Below, piece by piece: positions 18,604-28,309 of a stretch of 64,000 nt of DNA (position 1 is its first letter; every line of letters begins with the position of its first letter). A program made the translations under genes and the position numbers. Source of the DNA: Pseudocoprococcus catus (lineage in GTDB: Bacteria > Bacillota > Clostridia > Lachnospirales > Lachnospiraceae); NCBI RefSeq assembly GCF_902381825.1, contig NZ_LR698973.1, positions 1,974,216-2,038,215 of the forward strand, in the 5' to 3' direction. The notes under the pieces were generated by a model that was not told where the DNA came from, made no database searches, and saw only the letters and a program-made list of their open reading frames with translations.

Positions 18604-21003
18604 TTATTTCACGATCAGATTCAGAATCTTGCCTGGTTTATAGATAACTTTGACAATGTTCTTGCCTGCGGTGATGTTGGCAATCTTAGGCAGTGCCATG
18701 GCTTTGGCTACGGCTGTTTCTTCATCATCATCTAATGAGAGTTCAACTGCATCCTTTGGCTTACCGTTGACCTGAACACCGATTTCGACTGTTTCGTCTA
18801 CCATCTTGGATTCATCATAAACCGGCCATTCGGAAACGGACAGGAAACCTTCGCCGCCAAGCATCTCCCAGAGTTCCTCTGTGATATGCGGTGCGAATGG
18901 TGAAAGCAGCTTCAGGAATGTGACATACTGCTCTTTGCCAACCGTCGTCGCAGATTCGAAATCGTTCAGCAGTGCCATCAGTGTAGCGATGGCTGTGTTG
19001 TACTTCATATCTTCAATGTCGTCGCTGACCTTCTTGATGGCCTTGTGGAGCGGATTGTCAAGGCTGTGGAGATTCTCGTCCGTAACCTTCTCAAAGATAC
19101 GATAAACACGGTCAAGGAAACGCTTGCAGCCGCGGACAGAGTTCTCATTCCAAGGTGTAGAGGCGCCGTAATCACCCATGAAGAGGATGTAAGTACGGAG
19201 TGTATCTGCACCGTATTTATCCGCAACATCCAGAGGATCCACAACGTTGCCTTTGGATTTGCTCATCTTTGTACCGTCAGGTCCGAGGATCAGGCCCTGT
19301 GCGGAACGTTTTGCGTATGGTTCAGGTGTGTTGACAACACCGATATCATACAGAAAACGATGCCAGAAACGGGAATAGATCATATGTCTTGTAACATGTT
19401 CCATACCGCCGTTGTACCAGTCAACAGGCATCCAGTATTTCAGCTTATTCGGATCTGCCAGTGCTTCTGTGTTGTGAGGATCGATATAACGCAGGAAATA
19501 CCATGAAGAACCGGCCCACTGAGGCATTGTATCTGTCTCACGTTTGGCATCCCCGCCGCACTTCGGACACTTGCAGTTCACAAAACTGTCAATCTTGGCC
19601 AGTGGAGATTCACCGTCTTCACCAGGCTGGAAATGCTCTACCTTCGGCAGACGAAGCGGTAACTCTTCGTATGGTACACCTACCATACCGCATTTCGGAC
19701 AGTGAACAATCGGAATCGGTTCACCCCAGTATCTTTGACGGTTGAAGGCCCAGTCTTTCATCTTGTACTGAACACCCTTCTCGCCGATACCCTTTTCTTC
19801 AAGGACTTCGATCATCTTCTCAATAGAATCCTTCTTGTTGGTATAGCCATTTAAGAAATCAGAGTTGATCATCTCACCATCGCCGGTATATGCTTCTGTG
19901 TCAATATCGCCGCCTTTGATAACAGGGATGATCTCTTCACCAAATTTCTTGGCGAAATCATAGTCACGCTGGTCATGGGCAGGAACAGCCATGATAGCAC
20001 CTGTACCATAACCCATCATAACATAATCTGCAATGAATAACGGCACTTTCTTGCCGCTGACAGGGTTAACTGCCATAAGGCCGTCAATCTTGACCCCGGT
20101 TTTGTCTTTATTAATCTCGATACGTTCAAATTCGCTCTTCTTCGCGCATTCTTCACGGTAAGCTTCAATCTGATCCATATTCCTGATCTGATCAGCATAC
20201 TTGTCGATCAGAGGGTGTTCCGGTGCGATAACCATAAATGTCACTCCGAAAAGTGTATCCGGGCGTGTTGTATAAACGCGGAGACTCTCCTGTTCATTAT
20301 CCAGCTTGAAGTTCACAAATGCACCTGTGGACTTGCCGATCCAGTGCTGCTGTTGCTGTTTGATATTGTCAGGGTAATCGACTTCGTTCAAGCCTTCAAG
20401 CAGTTTGTCTGCATATTTCGTAATACGAAGATACCATACTTCCTTAGACTTCTGGATAACATCACTGTGGCAGATATCACATTTGCCGCCCTGGCTGTCT
20501 TCATTGGAAAGGACAACTTTACAGGATGGACAGTAGTTAACCAGAGTCTTGTCCCGGTAAGCGAGACCTTTTTCAAAAAGCTTCAGGAAAATCCACTGTG
20601 TCCACTTGTAGTAGTCTTCCTGGGTTGTATCAATAACACGATCCCAGTCAAAGGAGAAGCCCATACGCTTCATCTGATTGGAAAAACGTTCAATGTTCTG
20701 ATCGGTAACAATTCTTGGATGTGTATTAGTCTTGATGGCGTAGTTCTCTGCCGGAAGGCCGAATGCATCGAAACCGATTGGGAAAAGAACATTATATCCC
20801 TGCATACGACGCTTACGGGATACAACTTCAAGACCTGAATAAGCCTTGATATGGCCGACATGCATGCCGGCACCACTAGGGTAAGGAAATTCTACAAGTC
20901 CGTAGAACTTCGGCTTGTCACTGTTGTCTTTGGCAGCAAAGAGGTCAGCATCGGCCCATTTCTTCTGCCATTTTGATTCAATTTTCGCGAAATCGTACTT
21001 CAT
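18604..21003 (-). CDS. leuS: Leucyl-tRNA synthetase
   Basis: 799 residues, the usual bacterial length. Class I signatures: the HIGH equivalent HVGH at 48-51 and KMSKSKGN near 575. Between them lie the CP1 editing domain (VYTTRPDTLFGVTFMVIAP) and the bacterial zinc/leucine-specific inserts. It charges tRNA-Leu and edits mischarged products. The GGAGG site is 14 bases from the ATG, a longer spacing than usual. The 93-bp upstream gap is too short for a T-box leader and shows none. Confidence 0.98.
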   Translation of the reverse strand: MKYDFAKIESKWQKKWADADLFAAKDNSDKPKFYGLVEFPYPSGAGMHVGHIKAYSGLEVVSRKRRMQGYNVLFPIGFDAFGLPAENYAIKTNTHPRIVTDQNIERFSNQMKRMGFSFDWDRVIDTTQEDYYKWTQWIFLKLFEKGLAYRDKTLVNYCPSCKVVLSNEDSQGGKCDICHSDVIQKSKEVWYLRITKYADKLLEGLNEVDYPDNIKQQQQHWIGKSTGAFVNFKLDNEQESLRVYTTRPDTLFGVTFMVIAPEHPLIDKYADQIRNMDQIEAYREECAKKSEFERIEINKDKTGVKIDGLMAVNPVSGKKVPLFIADYVMMGYGTGAIMAVPAHDQRDYDFAKKFGEEIIPVIKGGDIDTEAYTGDGEMINSDFLNGYTNKKDSIEKMIEVLEEKGIGEKGVQYKMKDWAFNRQRYWGEPIPIVHCPKCGMVGVPYEELPLRLPKVEHFQPGEDGESPLAKIDSFVNCKCPKCGGDAKRETDTMPQWAGSSWYFLRYIDPHNTEALADPNKLKYWMPVDWYNGGMEHVTRHMIYSRFWHRFLYDIGVVNTPEPYAKRSAQGLILGPDGTKMSKSKGNVVDPLDVADKYGADTLRTYILFMGDYGASTPWNENSVRGCKRFLDRVYRIFEKVTDENLHSLDNPLHKAIKKVSDDIEDMKYNTAIATLMALLNDFESATTVGKEQYVTFLKLLSPFAPHITEELWEMLGGEGFLSVSEWPVYDESKMVDETVEIGVQVNGKPKDAVELSLDDDEETAVAKAMALPKIANITAGKNIVKVIYKPGKILNLIVK

Positions 21004-21096
21004 AACGCTTTGTATGTTCCTCCTTAAAGGGAAAATCTCCCATAATAGTTAAACTATTTTTAATTCTATCATAATGTAATTGAAAGTCAATGGTAA

Positions 21097-21627
21097 CTAT
21101 TCAGTTTCACCGGTTGTGTTCTCCGCTTCTTCGGAAGACAGATTGGTGTTCTCTGGCTGAAGAGTTTCAGCCGGAAGTGTGGAGATAAGGTTCAAAAGCT
21201 TCTCCAGTCGTACAATAGAGTCCTTCGGTGTGATCTTCGCGCAGAAGAAAGCAATAATGGCCAGTGCAAAGAGCAAAATTGCCTGCTGCCATAAATGCTG
21301 CGACAACATGACGATGCCGCCGATACCCATTGCTGCAACCATAAACCAGAGAAAGAAAATGGCGGATTTCATCTTACCGATGACGCCGCTGATCTTACTG
21401 CCTGTACCATCCGGTTCAATAGTTCCCATAAAACGTGTTGACAGATAGACGGTATCATAATCGCTGTGGAAAAAGACCATCAGTTGATTCTTCTCATGCG
21501 TACCGAAAAAGCATCGCTCACCGCTGTAGGCACCCTTGTTCTTAGAAGTAAATTCTACAATTTTGCTGTCCCATAGGCGGAGCCATGTTTCAGGATCGTG
21601 ATCACTGTGTATTTCAAATGGTTTCAT
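21097..21627 (-). CDS. Hypothetical two-helix membrane protein
   Basis: 176 residues: a soluble N-terminal half (about 1-80) with mixed beta character (KNQLMVFFHSDYDTVYLSTR), then two membrane helices (about 85-130: SAIFFLWFMVAAMGIGGIVM and AILLFALAIIAFFCA), then an acidic Glu/Thr-rich tail. Located between leuS and the EF-G-like gene on the same strand, with its own gap. I do not recognise the family. Confidence 0.7.
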   Translation of the reverse strand: MKPFEIHSDHDPETWLRLWDSKIVEFTSKNKGAYSGERCFFGTHEKNQLMVFFHSDYDTVYLSTRFMGTIEPDGTGSKISGVIGKMKSAIFFLWFMVAAMGIGGIVMLSQHLWQQAILLFALAIIAFFCAKITPKDSIVRLEKLLNLISTLPAETLQPENTNLSSEEAENTTGETE

Positions 21628-21782
21628 ATGAGAAACGACCTCCCTTTTTGTTGATTGTCTGAGTCGAACAATCCAAATAATTGTAACATATGTTGGGTAA
21701 CATTACAAGTAGCTGCCCATTCCGGCATACAATGCATTTAGTTGTCATAGAAAGAAATAAAAAATTTGATCATATAAGAAAA

Positions 21783-21804
21783 GCAGCCCAGATATGTGGA
21801 CTGC
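21783..21804 (-). terminator. Intrinsic terminator after the EF-G-like gene
   Basis: GCAG.CCA pairs with TGG.CTGC with one mismatch; on the minus strand TTTTCTT follows. Confidence 0.65.
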
Positions 21805-21837
21805 CTTTCCGAAAATGTCTGATATCAAATTGAATGA

Positions 21838-23943
21838 TTACTCTTCTGCTTCGTTGGCATTCTCTGCAATGACACGTTCCTGAACATCTGATGGTGCCTG
21901 TTCATAGCGGTCAAACATGTAAGAATAAACACCTCTGCCGCCTGTCATAGAACGAAGATTGGTGGAGTAGCCGTATAATTCGGATAATGGAATATCTGCA
22001 ACAACTTCTGTCTTGCCGTTGCCGACAGGGTTCATACCAAGGACACGGCCTCTTCGTTTGTTCAGATCGCCCATAATATCACCTGTGTAACTGTCAGGAA
22101 CAACAACGCTCAATGAAGCGATTGGTTCAAGAAGAACCGGTGTTGCTTTCATGAAGGCAGACTTGAAGGCCTGTCTTGCAGCTGTCTTGAAGGCCATTTC
22201 TGAGGAGTCAACCGGATGATAGGAACCATCAAATAATGTGGCTTTCACACCGACAACCGGATAACCGGCCATAGGACCTTTACCAATAGATTCCTGAATA
22301 CCCTTCTCAACTGCAGGGAAGTAATTCTTCGGTACAGCACCGCCGACAACGCGTTCTGCGAATACATAAGGGGTCTCAAGATCGCCGGATGGCTCAAATT
22401 CCATAGCAACATCACCATATTGGCCGTGACCGCCGGACTGTTTCTTGTATTTCTCACGAACTTCCACTTTCTTGCGGATCGTCTCGCGATATGGTACACG
22501 CGGTTTGGAGAGGGTAATCTCTACTTTGTACTTGGCTGCCAATTTGCTGACAACAACATCCAGATGCTGATCACCCATACCGTACATCAGGAGCTGACGG
22601 TTTTCCTTGTCATTAAAAGTCTTCAATGTACAGTCTTCTTCCATCATCTTCTGCAGTGCCTGGGAAATCTTATCAACATCGGCTTTGTTCTTGGCTGCAT
22701 AACGTTTGTATGTATAAGGGGCACTGAGTTCAAATTTATCAAAAACAAGCGGATCGCTCTTCAGTGAAAGGGTATCGCCGGTTTCGGTGTTGGTCAGTTT
22801 GGCGATGGCACCGATATCGCCGGCTTTGAGTTCAGGTACTTCAATGGCTTCTTTGCCTCGAAGAACATAGAGACGGTTCATCTTCTCTTCTGTTTCACGT
22901 TCATAGTTATAAATCACGGAATCCGCTTTCAATTCACCGGAGCATACCTTAATTAATGAGTAACGACCGATGAAAGGATCTACGATGGTCTTAAATACAT
23001 AGGCCGAGAATGGACGTCTGGAGTCATAATCCACATTGTATTCCTTGTCAGTTCTAGGATCTTTACCAAAAATCTTGACTGTATCACGGATTGGTGACGG
23101 AAGGAATTCAACACATGTCTTCACGAGATTCTCAATGCTGATATTGTAAAGGCCGGAACCGCACTGAACCGGAACAACATTGCCGTCATTGACATTCTGT
23201 CTGAGGGCATCGATAATCTCATCAATTGTGAATTCGCCGCCTTCGAAATAGCGATCCATAAATTCTTCACTTGTCTCAGCAACCGCCTCAAGGAGTGCTT
23301 CGCGGCAAGGTTCTAATTCTGCCTGAAGTTCATCAGACAGATGCATATCTTCTATCGCAATGTCTTCGAACTTATTGCCGTCGTCTGTGCATTTGCGTCC
23401 CAGCATCTTAACAACATTCACATAGCCGGTGAACTTTCCGTCTTCCTTGACAGGCAGATGGAAAGGAGCAATCTTCTTGCCGTATAATGCACGAAGGTCT
23501 TCTACGATCTTCGCATAATCTGCATTGTCATCATCAATATCTGTTATAAAGAATACTCTCGGAATATCATACTTCTCACAGAATTCCCATGCACGTTCTG
23601 TGCCTGCTTCTACACCAGCTTTACCGGAAATAACGATGATCGCGCCGTCTGCAACGGATAATGCTTCTTCAACTTCACCAACAAAATCGAGATAACCCGG
23701 CGTATCAAGAAGATTGATCTTCCAGAATCGCCATTCAATTGGAACGATGGATGTGCTGATTGAAAACTTTCTCTTGATCTCTTCTTTATCATAATCGCTG
23801 ATAGTATTGCCATCAACCACTTTGCCCATACGTGATGTAACACCTGTTACATTCGCCATTGCTTCAACAAGTGTTGTCTTTCCGCAGCCGCCGTGTCCCA
23901 GAACTGCTACGTTACGAATATCCTGTGTCTTATAAACCTTCAT
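21838..23943 (-). CDS. Elongation factor G-like GTPase (EF-G paralogue) with altered G4 motif
   Basis: 701 residues with all EF-G domains: G domain with P-loop GHGGCGKTT (16-24) and DTPGYLDF (80-87), domain II, domain III-V with RRGRVLGMNPVGNGKTEV near the end. It is the second, divergent EF-G type widespread in Firmicutes rather than the canonical FusA that sits with rpsL/rpsG. The guanine-specificity motif NKxD is replaced by TDID (134-137, in FFITDIDDDNAD), and the G1 has GHGGCGKT in place of AHIDAGKT. Loss of the Lys may weaken guanine binding. Role unknown; such paralogues are proposed to act in translocation or ribosome release under stress. ATG at 23,943 with GGAGG. Confidence 0.92.
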   Translation of the reverse strand: MKVYKTQDIRNVAVLGHGGCGKTTLVEAMANVTGVTSRMGKVVDGNTISDYDKEEIKRKFSISTSIVPIEWRFWKINLLDTPGYLDFVGEVEEALSVADGAIIVISGKAGVEAGTERAWEFCEKYDIPRVFFITDIDDDNADYAKIVEDLRALYGKKIAPFHLPVKEDGKFTGYVNVVKMLGRKCTDDGNKFEDIAIEDMHLSDELQAELEPCREALLEAVAETSEEFMDRYFEGGEFTIDEIIDALRQNVNDGNVVPVQCGSGLYNISIENLVKTCVEFLPSPIRDTVKIFGKDPRTDKEYNVDYDSRRPFSAYVFKTIVDPFIGRYSLIKVCSGELKADSVIYNYERETEEKMNRLYVLRGKEAIEVPELKAGDIGAIAKLTNTETGDTLSLKSDPLVFDKFELSAPYTYKRYAAKNKADVDKISQALQKMMEEDCTLKTFNDKENRQLLMYGMGDQHLDVVVSKLAAKYKVEITLSKPRVPYRETIRKKVEVREKYKKQSGGHGQYGDVAMEFEPSGDLETPYVFAERVVGGAVPKNYFPAVEKGIQESIGKGPMAGYPVVGVKATLFDGSYHPVDSSEMAFKTAARQAFKSAFMKATPVLLEPIASLSVVVPDSYTGDIMGDLNKRRGRVLGMNPVGNGKTEVVADIPLSELYGYSTNLRSMTGGRGVYSYMFDRYEQAPSDVQERVIAENANEAEE

Positions 23944-24154
23944 GTCCAGTCCTCCAATACGATTTGATACATAGGTTAAACTTCTGGTGAATACATGATC
24001 TATTGAAGAAAACCCATGTCTATATTCTACTAAAAAGATGATGATTTTTCAAGTATTTTATCGATATTTAACAATAAATTCTGAAAATTATTTTCTGATA
24101 GTTGGAATATTTGAACTAGACAGATAAAATTTACTGCTTTAAAGTCATAAATCA

Positions 24155-24183
24155 TTGACTTTTATATAGGTAAGTGTTAGACT
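24155..24183 (+). promoter_or_regulatory. Sigma-A promoter for tyrA
   Basis: TTGACT, 17-nt spacer and TAGACT, 45 bp before the tyrA ATG. Confidence 0.7.
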
Positions 24184-24227
24184 GATAAAAGCTTAACTTA
24201 ATTTTATCATACAAAAGGGGAAATATT

Positions 24228-25325
24228 ATGTCTGACAAAACAATCGGGTTTATCGGTCTCGGGCTTATTGGCGGTTCCATTGCCAAGGCCCTTCGTCGTG
24301 TACATCCTGAATATAGATTAATTGCATACAATCGCTCCAGAAGCAGTCTTGTGGAGGCGATGTCTGATGGGACGATCAATCAGGCAACGGATGTGATCGA
24401 TGCGTCATTTGCAGAGTGTGATTTTATTTTTCTGTGCATGCCGGTCTCTGTGAATATCCAGTGCCTGAAGAAGTTAAAGGATCTTGTGCCGGATACCTGT
24501 GTGATTACAGATGTGGGCAGCGTTAAATCCACAATTCATGAGGCGGTCAGAGAACTGGGAATGGAGGCGCGTTTTATCGGCGGGCATCCCATGGCCGGAT
24601 CAGAGAAGACAGGCTATACAAGTGCAACAGACCGGCTGCTAGAGAATGCTTACTATATTATAACACCTACTGCCCTTTCCAATCCTGACAAGGTGGCGGA
24701 AATGCGTCAGCTTGTAACAGATACAGGTGCAGTTCCAATCGTACTGAATTGTGAGGAGCATGATTATGCAACGGCTGCGATCAGTCATCTTCCCCATGTT
24801 ATTGCCTACACACTGGTGAATCTTGTCCGGACATCTGATAGCAGGGAGGGGCTGATGCGTCAGCTGGCAGCAGGCGGTTTCAAGGATATCACCCGTATCG
24901 CCTCATCGTCCCCGGATATGTGGGAATCCATTTGTCTTGAGAACCAGGGGCAGCTTTTGAAGGTGATTGATGCCTATAAGGCTTCATTGGAAGATATATC
25001 AGAGGCTATCAGAGAGAATCTGGGCGACAAACTGCATTGTTTCTTTGAAGAGGCCAAGGATTACCGCGACAGTATGCCGATGAAGATGAAAGGCAGTATT
25101 GAGCCGGCCTATGAGATATATGTGGATCTGATCGATGAATCTGGTGCGATCGCAACGATTGCAACTATACTGGCTTCCAATCGTATCAGTATTAAAAACA
25201 TCGGCATTCTCCATAACCGGGAATTCCAGGAAGGTGTTTTGCGTATAGAATTCTATGAACAGGATGCCGTGGAGAAAGCAACAGCACTGCTGTCCAAATA
25301 TTCCTATATTATCCATACACGATAG
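24228..25325 (+). CDS. tyrA: Prephenate dehydrogenase with C-terminal ACT domain
   Basis: 365 residues. N-terminal NAD(P) Rossmann fold with FIGLGLIGGSIAKAL (8-22), the TyrA core with TDVGSVKSTI, FIGGHPMAGSEKTGY and the His of SHLPHVIAYTL, and an ACT regulatory domain (about 295-365: DLIDESGAIATIATILASN) that in this family senses tyrosine. It oxidatively decarboxylates prephenate to 4-hydroxyphenylpyruvate in tyrosine synthesis. It is monocistronic, with its own promoter and the strong hairpin at 25,355. Other aromatic genes are not in the window. Confidence 0.96.
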   Translation: MSDKTIGFIGLGLIGGSIAKALRRVHPEYRLIAYNRSRSSLVEAMSDGTINQATDVIDASFAECDFIFLCMPVSVNIQCLKKLKDLVPDTCVITDVGSVKSTIHEAVRELGMEARFIGGHPMAGSEKTGYTSATDRLLENAYYIITPTALSNPDKVAEMRQLVTDTGAVPIVLNCEEHDYATAAISHLPHVIAYTLVNLVRTSDSREGLMRQLAAGGFKDITRIASSSPDMWESICLENQGQLLKVIDAYKASLEDISEAIRENLGDKLHCFFEEAKDYRDSMPMKMKGSIEPAYEIYVDLIDESGAIATIATILASNRISIKNIGILHNREFQEGVLRIEFYEQDAVEKATALLSKYSYIIHTR

Positions 25326-25354
25326 ACGGAAAAAGTTCTGGATTCTGCAGCATA

Positions 25355-25395
25355 AGAAAACCCTGCTGAAAAACTAATTTTCAGCAGGGTTTTCT
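25355..25395. terminator. Bidirectional intrinsic terminator between tyrA and the TetR gene
   Basis: Perfect 18-bp stem (AGAAAACCCTGCTGAAAA and complement) with a 5-nt loop, A-rich on one side and T-rich on the other, so it works both ways. The TetR stop codon lies in the loop and its last codons are encoded in one arm. Confidence 0.9.
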
Positions 25396-25955
25396 GTTGG
25401 ATCAATAAAATCCTGTATTCTGTGACTCAGGAGATAGGCATAGGCTTCTACCATATTCTCGGCGGTACATTGTTGATTATTGCTTTGAATCCACATCTGA
25501 AGAAGGTTGGATAATGAGTTGGCATAAAAAGCAGCAACAAGTTCAGCCGTCACTAAAGGATTGTTCGTCTGGTTCTCTATATAGATTTCGCTCATCTCTG
25601 ACAGGAAAAGATTATGCAGAGAATTCCTGATAATGTCCGTGAAGGCATTCTGACCTGTAATCTCAAAGGCTTTCCTGTAAAAAGCACAATCGTTCTTCAT
25701 ACATACAAATAACAGTTTTAAACCTTCTGTATACATCTTCTGCTCAAACATTGCGCGAACTTTTTCTATAATATATTCATTAAAAATCCATTCAACGACT
25801 TCGTATTTGTCGCAGAAATAATTATAAAAAGTCGGTCTGATGACGCCGGCTTCGTCTGTGATCATCTTGATTGTGATTTTCTCAAAGGGATGATTGCGCA
25901 TAAGTACTTTCAGACTTTCGCCGATCAGCGCCTTGGTCATCTTTTTTCTTTCCAT
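25374..25955 (-). CDS. TetR-family transcriptional regulator
   Basis: 193 residues. N-terminal helix-turn-helix: EKITIKMITDEAGVIRPTFY then NYFCDKYEVVEWIF. The C-terminal part (helical, NSLSNLLQMWIQSNN) is like the DhaS/TetR_C_8 group. The gene lies downstream of the radical SAM gene but is separated by 211 bp with a terminator, so it has its own promoter. Ligand unknown; the nearest candidate target is the radical SAM gene. Confidence 0.9.
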   Translation of the reverse strand: MERKKMTKALIGESLKVLMRNHPFEKITIKMITDEAGVIRPTFYNYFCDKYEVVEWIFNEYIIEKVRAMFEQKMYTEGLKLLFVCMKNDCAFYRKAFEITGQNAFTDIIRNSLHNLFLSEMSEIYIENQTNNPLVTAELVAAFYANSLSNLLQMWIQSNNQQCTAENMVEAYAYLLSHRIQDFIDPTENPAEN

Positions 25956-26132
25956 TCAAAATTTCCCTCCAGGCTGCATGCTCAATTGCAACAATATTAG
26001 AAAGTATAACACAAAAAGAAAAAAATGCAAATATAATTTACATATTCTAGTAATAGCAATCATTGATTTCAGAATATTAACATGCAAATTAATATGTGAT
26101 GTTTGAAACAGATGAATTGCAGACGATAAAAA

Positions 26133-26153
26133 GGGAACTGCCTCGGCAGTCCC
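26133..26153 (-). terminator. Intrinsic terminator after the radical SAM gene
   Basis: GGGA.ACTGCC pairs with GGCAGTCCC with a one-base bulge; TTTTTATC follows on the minus strand. Confidence 0.8.
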
Positions 26154-26166
26154 CTCTAAAGAGTAA

Positions 26167-27573
26167 TTATTTTTTGTAATTTGTGTACTGTGGTGTTTTG
26201 TGGGTTTCTTCAGCCCAGATCTTATCGGCATGACCCTTCCATTCTTCAGCGTAATTCTTGCATTTACTGCAGAGATGTTCAACGGTTTCAGGAGATTCCA
26301 TATTTGTCTGGTGAGCACCTGTTTCATGAACCATCTTCTGAAGGAATTCCGGATTCTCAAGCATCGGGCATGGACGCAGATGGTTGTTGTTGAATGGCTG
26401 ACCGTTATGATAAGCCATAAACAATGGGCTCTGGAGAATCTCAAGAATGGAGTTCTCATGAATGTTTGTATTGGAGAAGTGGATGAATACACAAGGTTCT
26501 GCATCACCTGCAGAGTTAATGTGGAAGTAGTTACGTCCGCCTGCAATACATCCGCCGACATATTCGCCGTCATTCTGGAAATCCATTGGGAAAAATCCGA
26601 TATCACACTGTGGAGAACGGATCTCACGGATACGTTTAATCATGTATTCACGCTGTTCCATTGTAGGCATCAGGTCAAGAACTGCATTGTTGCCCACTGG
26701 CATGTAGTGGAAATAGAATCCAAAACGTGCTCCTTTTTCGGAGATCATTCTTAAGAATTCATCACTTGTAACTGCCTCAATATTGGCACGTGTGTAGCAG
26801 ATGGATGTACCGAAAATGATACCGTATTTCTTCAGCAGATCCATGGCTTTCATGACAGCTGCATAATGACCGTCACCACGGCGGGCATCATTTGTCTCAG
26901 GTGTACCTTCGATGGAAAGCTGGAAAGTAATATTGCCGAGACGAACCACTTCCTTACAGAAATCTTCATCGATCAATGTAGAGTTTGTGTAGATTGAAAG
27001 CTCAACATCGTTATGCTTCTCTGCAAGACGAAGAATGTCGGCCTTACGTACAAGCGGTTCACCGCCTGTCATCATATACAGATAAACGCCAAGTTCTTTG
27101 CCTTCTGTGATGATCTTATCCATATCATCGAAGCTCAGATTAGCCTTGTGACCGTATGTACCGGACCAGCATCCCTGACAATGCATATTGCAGGCGGATG
27201 TCGGGTCAAAGAGAATCAGCCACGGAATATTGCAGTGGTAGATTTCACGGTTCTTACGGATCATCTTTGTGCCGCGGAAGAAAGCTTCAAAACCAAGATT
27301 CAATGCAGCCATTTTGGCAACATGAGGATCTGTTTCATCCAATACGCGATTGATGAATTTAATCCATCTGTTATCAGGATCTTTGATAGCTGTTCTAACC
27401 TTATCGTAATCTTCTTTGGAAAATCCATTGCCCCAGAACTGTTCTGCCCAGTCTACTAATTCAAGAAATCCTTTTTCTCTGTCTTTGTCTACCATCGCAA
27501 GGACTTTGTCGATGATAACACTGGCAGCTGCACGCTGCGCTTTATGTGAAATTTTGTCTAATGTTGTATTCAT
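26167..27573 (-). CDS. Radical SAM protein with SPASM-like C-terminus
   Basis: 468 residues. The CX3CX2C iron-sulfur motif is C128-C132-C135 (SACNMHCQGCWSG), followed by the SAM-binding MMTGGEPL and SIYTNSTLI. The C-terminal region has further Cys in ECIAGG-like, EPCVFIHFSN, RPCPML and HLCSKCKNY contexts, as in SPASM/twitch domains that bind extra clusters. About 110 residues of helical N-terminal extension precede the core. No small precursor peptide or obvious substrate gene is adjacent; mntP is 17 bp upstream on the same strand. The reaction cannot be named from sequence. Confidence 0.9.
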   Translation of the reverse strand: MNTTLDKISHKAQRAAASVIIDKVLAMVDKDREKGFLELVDWAEQFWGNGFSKEDYDKVRTAIKDPDNRWIKFINRVLDETDPHVAKMAALNLGFEAFFRGTKMIRKNREIYHCNIPWLILFDPTSACNMHCQGCWSGTYGHKANLSFDDMDKIITEGKELGVYLYMMTGGEPLVRKADILRLAEKHNDVELSIYTNSTLIDEDFCKEVVRLGNITFQLSIEGTPETNDARRGDGHYAAVMKAMDLLKKYGIIFGTSICYTRANIEAVTSDEFLRMISEKGARFGFYFHYMPVGNNAVLDLMPTMEQREYMIKRIREIRSPQCDIGFFPMDFQNDGEYVGGCIAGGRNYFHINSAGDAEPCVFIHFSNTNIHENSILEILQSPLFMAYHNGQPFNNNHLRPCPMLENPEFLQKMVHETGAHQTNMESPETVEHLCSKCKNYAEEWKGHADKIWAEETHKTPQYTNYKK

Positions 27574-27590
27574 ATTTCAATCCTCCTGAT

Positions 27591-28163
27591 TTATGCTAAA
27601 TATTTTAATACGACATCTATGGCAGAAATCAACAGCAAAATACCGCCAATGCCGTATGCCTTTGTCTTTTGCTCATATCCAAGCCGCATGCCGGTGTACA
27701 GCCCGAGTATAACCATAACGGCTGTAATGATCAGTATACTCAGAGCTACAATATAGAACCTCGCCTTTAAGAGGCCAAATCCCATACCGGCAAAAAGTGC
27801 GTCAAGACTGGTGAAGAATGCAACAACACAGAGATGTTTGTAATTAACATCGCTCAGTCGTTCGAGAATGCCTTCATTTTTCCAGGCTTTGTATAACATG
27901 TATACGCCAATAACCGTAAAAATGATGACTGAAATAAATTCACCTACATAGCTGACATTTTTGGCGATGTCTGCCAGATAAGGAATTAATGTGACCGCAT
28001 GACCGATGGCAACGGCAACCACCTGCCAGGCACAAAAAAACAGACTCATTTTCAGAAGCTTTGTCTTTTCAATCTTTAAAAGAACGGCTCCCTGACACAC
28101 AACAACAGCGTAGACATCTAAAGACAATCCGATGGAAATGATAAGTATCTCTATAAGACTCAT
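27591..28163 (-). CDS. mntP: MntP-like manganese efflux pump
   Basis: 190 residues from the ATG at 28,163 (GGAGG nine bases upstream). Six hydrophobic helices and the two repeated acidic motifs of MntP: GLSLDVYAVVVCQG in helix 1 and TSLDALFAGMGFG in helix 4. The family exports Mn2+. No yybP-ykoY riboswitch could be fitted in the 146-bp upstream gap. It is just upstream of the radical SAM gene and may be cotranscribed with it. Confidence 0.82.
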   Translation of the reverse strand: MSLIEILIISIGLSLDVYAVVVCQGAVLLKIEKTKLLKMSLFFCAWQVVAVAIGHAVTLIPYLADIAKNVSYVGEFISVIIFTVIGVYMLYKAWKNEGILERLSDVNYKHLCVVAFFTSLDALFAGMGFGLLKARFYIVALSILIITAVMVILGLYTGMRLGYEQKTKAYGIGGILLLISAIDVVLKYLA

Positions 28164-28309
28164 ACCGGACCTCCAGCCCATTTATTTTCTGTATACTTTA
28201 GCATGTCTGCTAGCAATTAGTACTATAAAAGAAAATGAGCTGAAAGTACAGATTCACAAAAAGGCAAATGTTCAAAAAGAAGCTACAAAAGGATTAAAAT
28301 GTCGTATTT

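Noticed and set aside
21004..21096. T-box leader for leuS
   Set aside because: The gap is only 93 bp, and neither a specifier loop nor the T-box sequence is visible.
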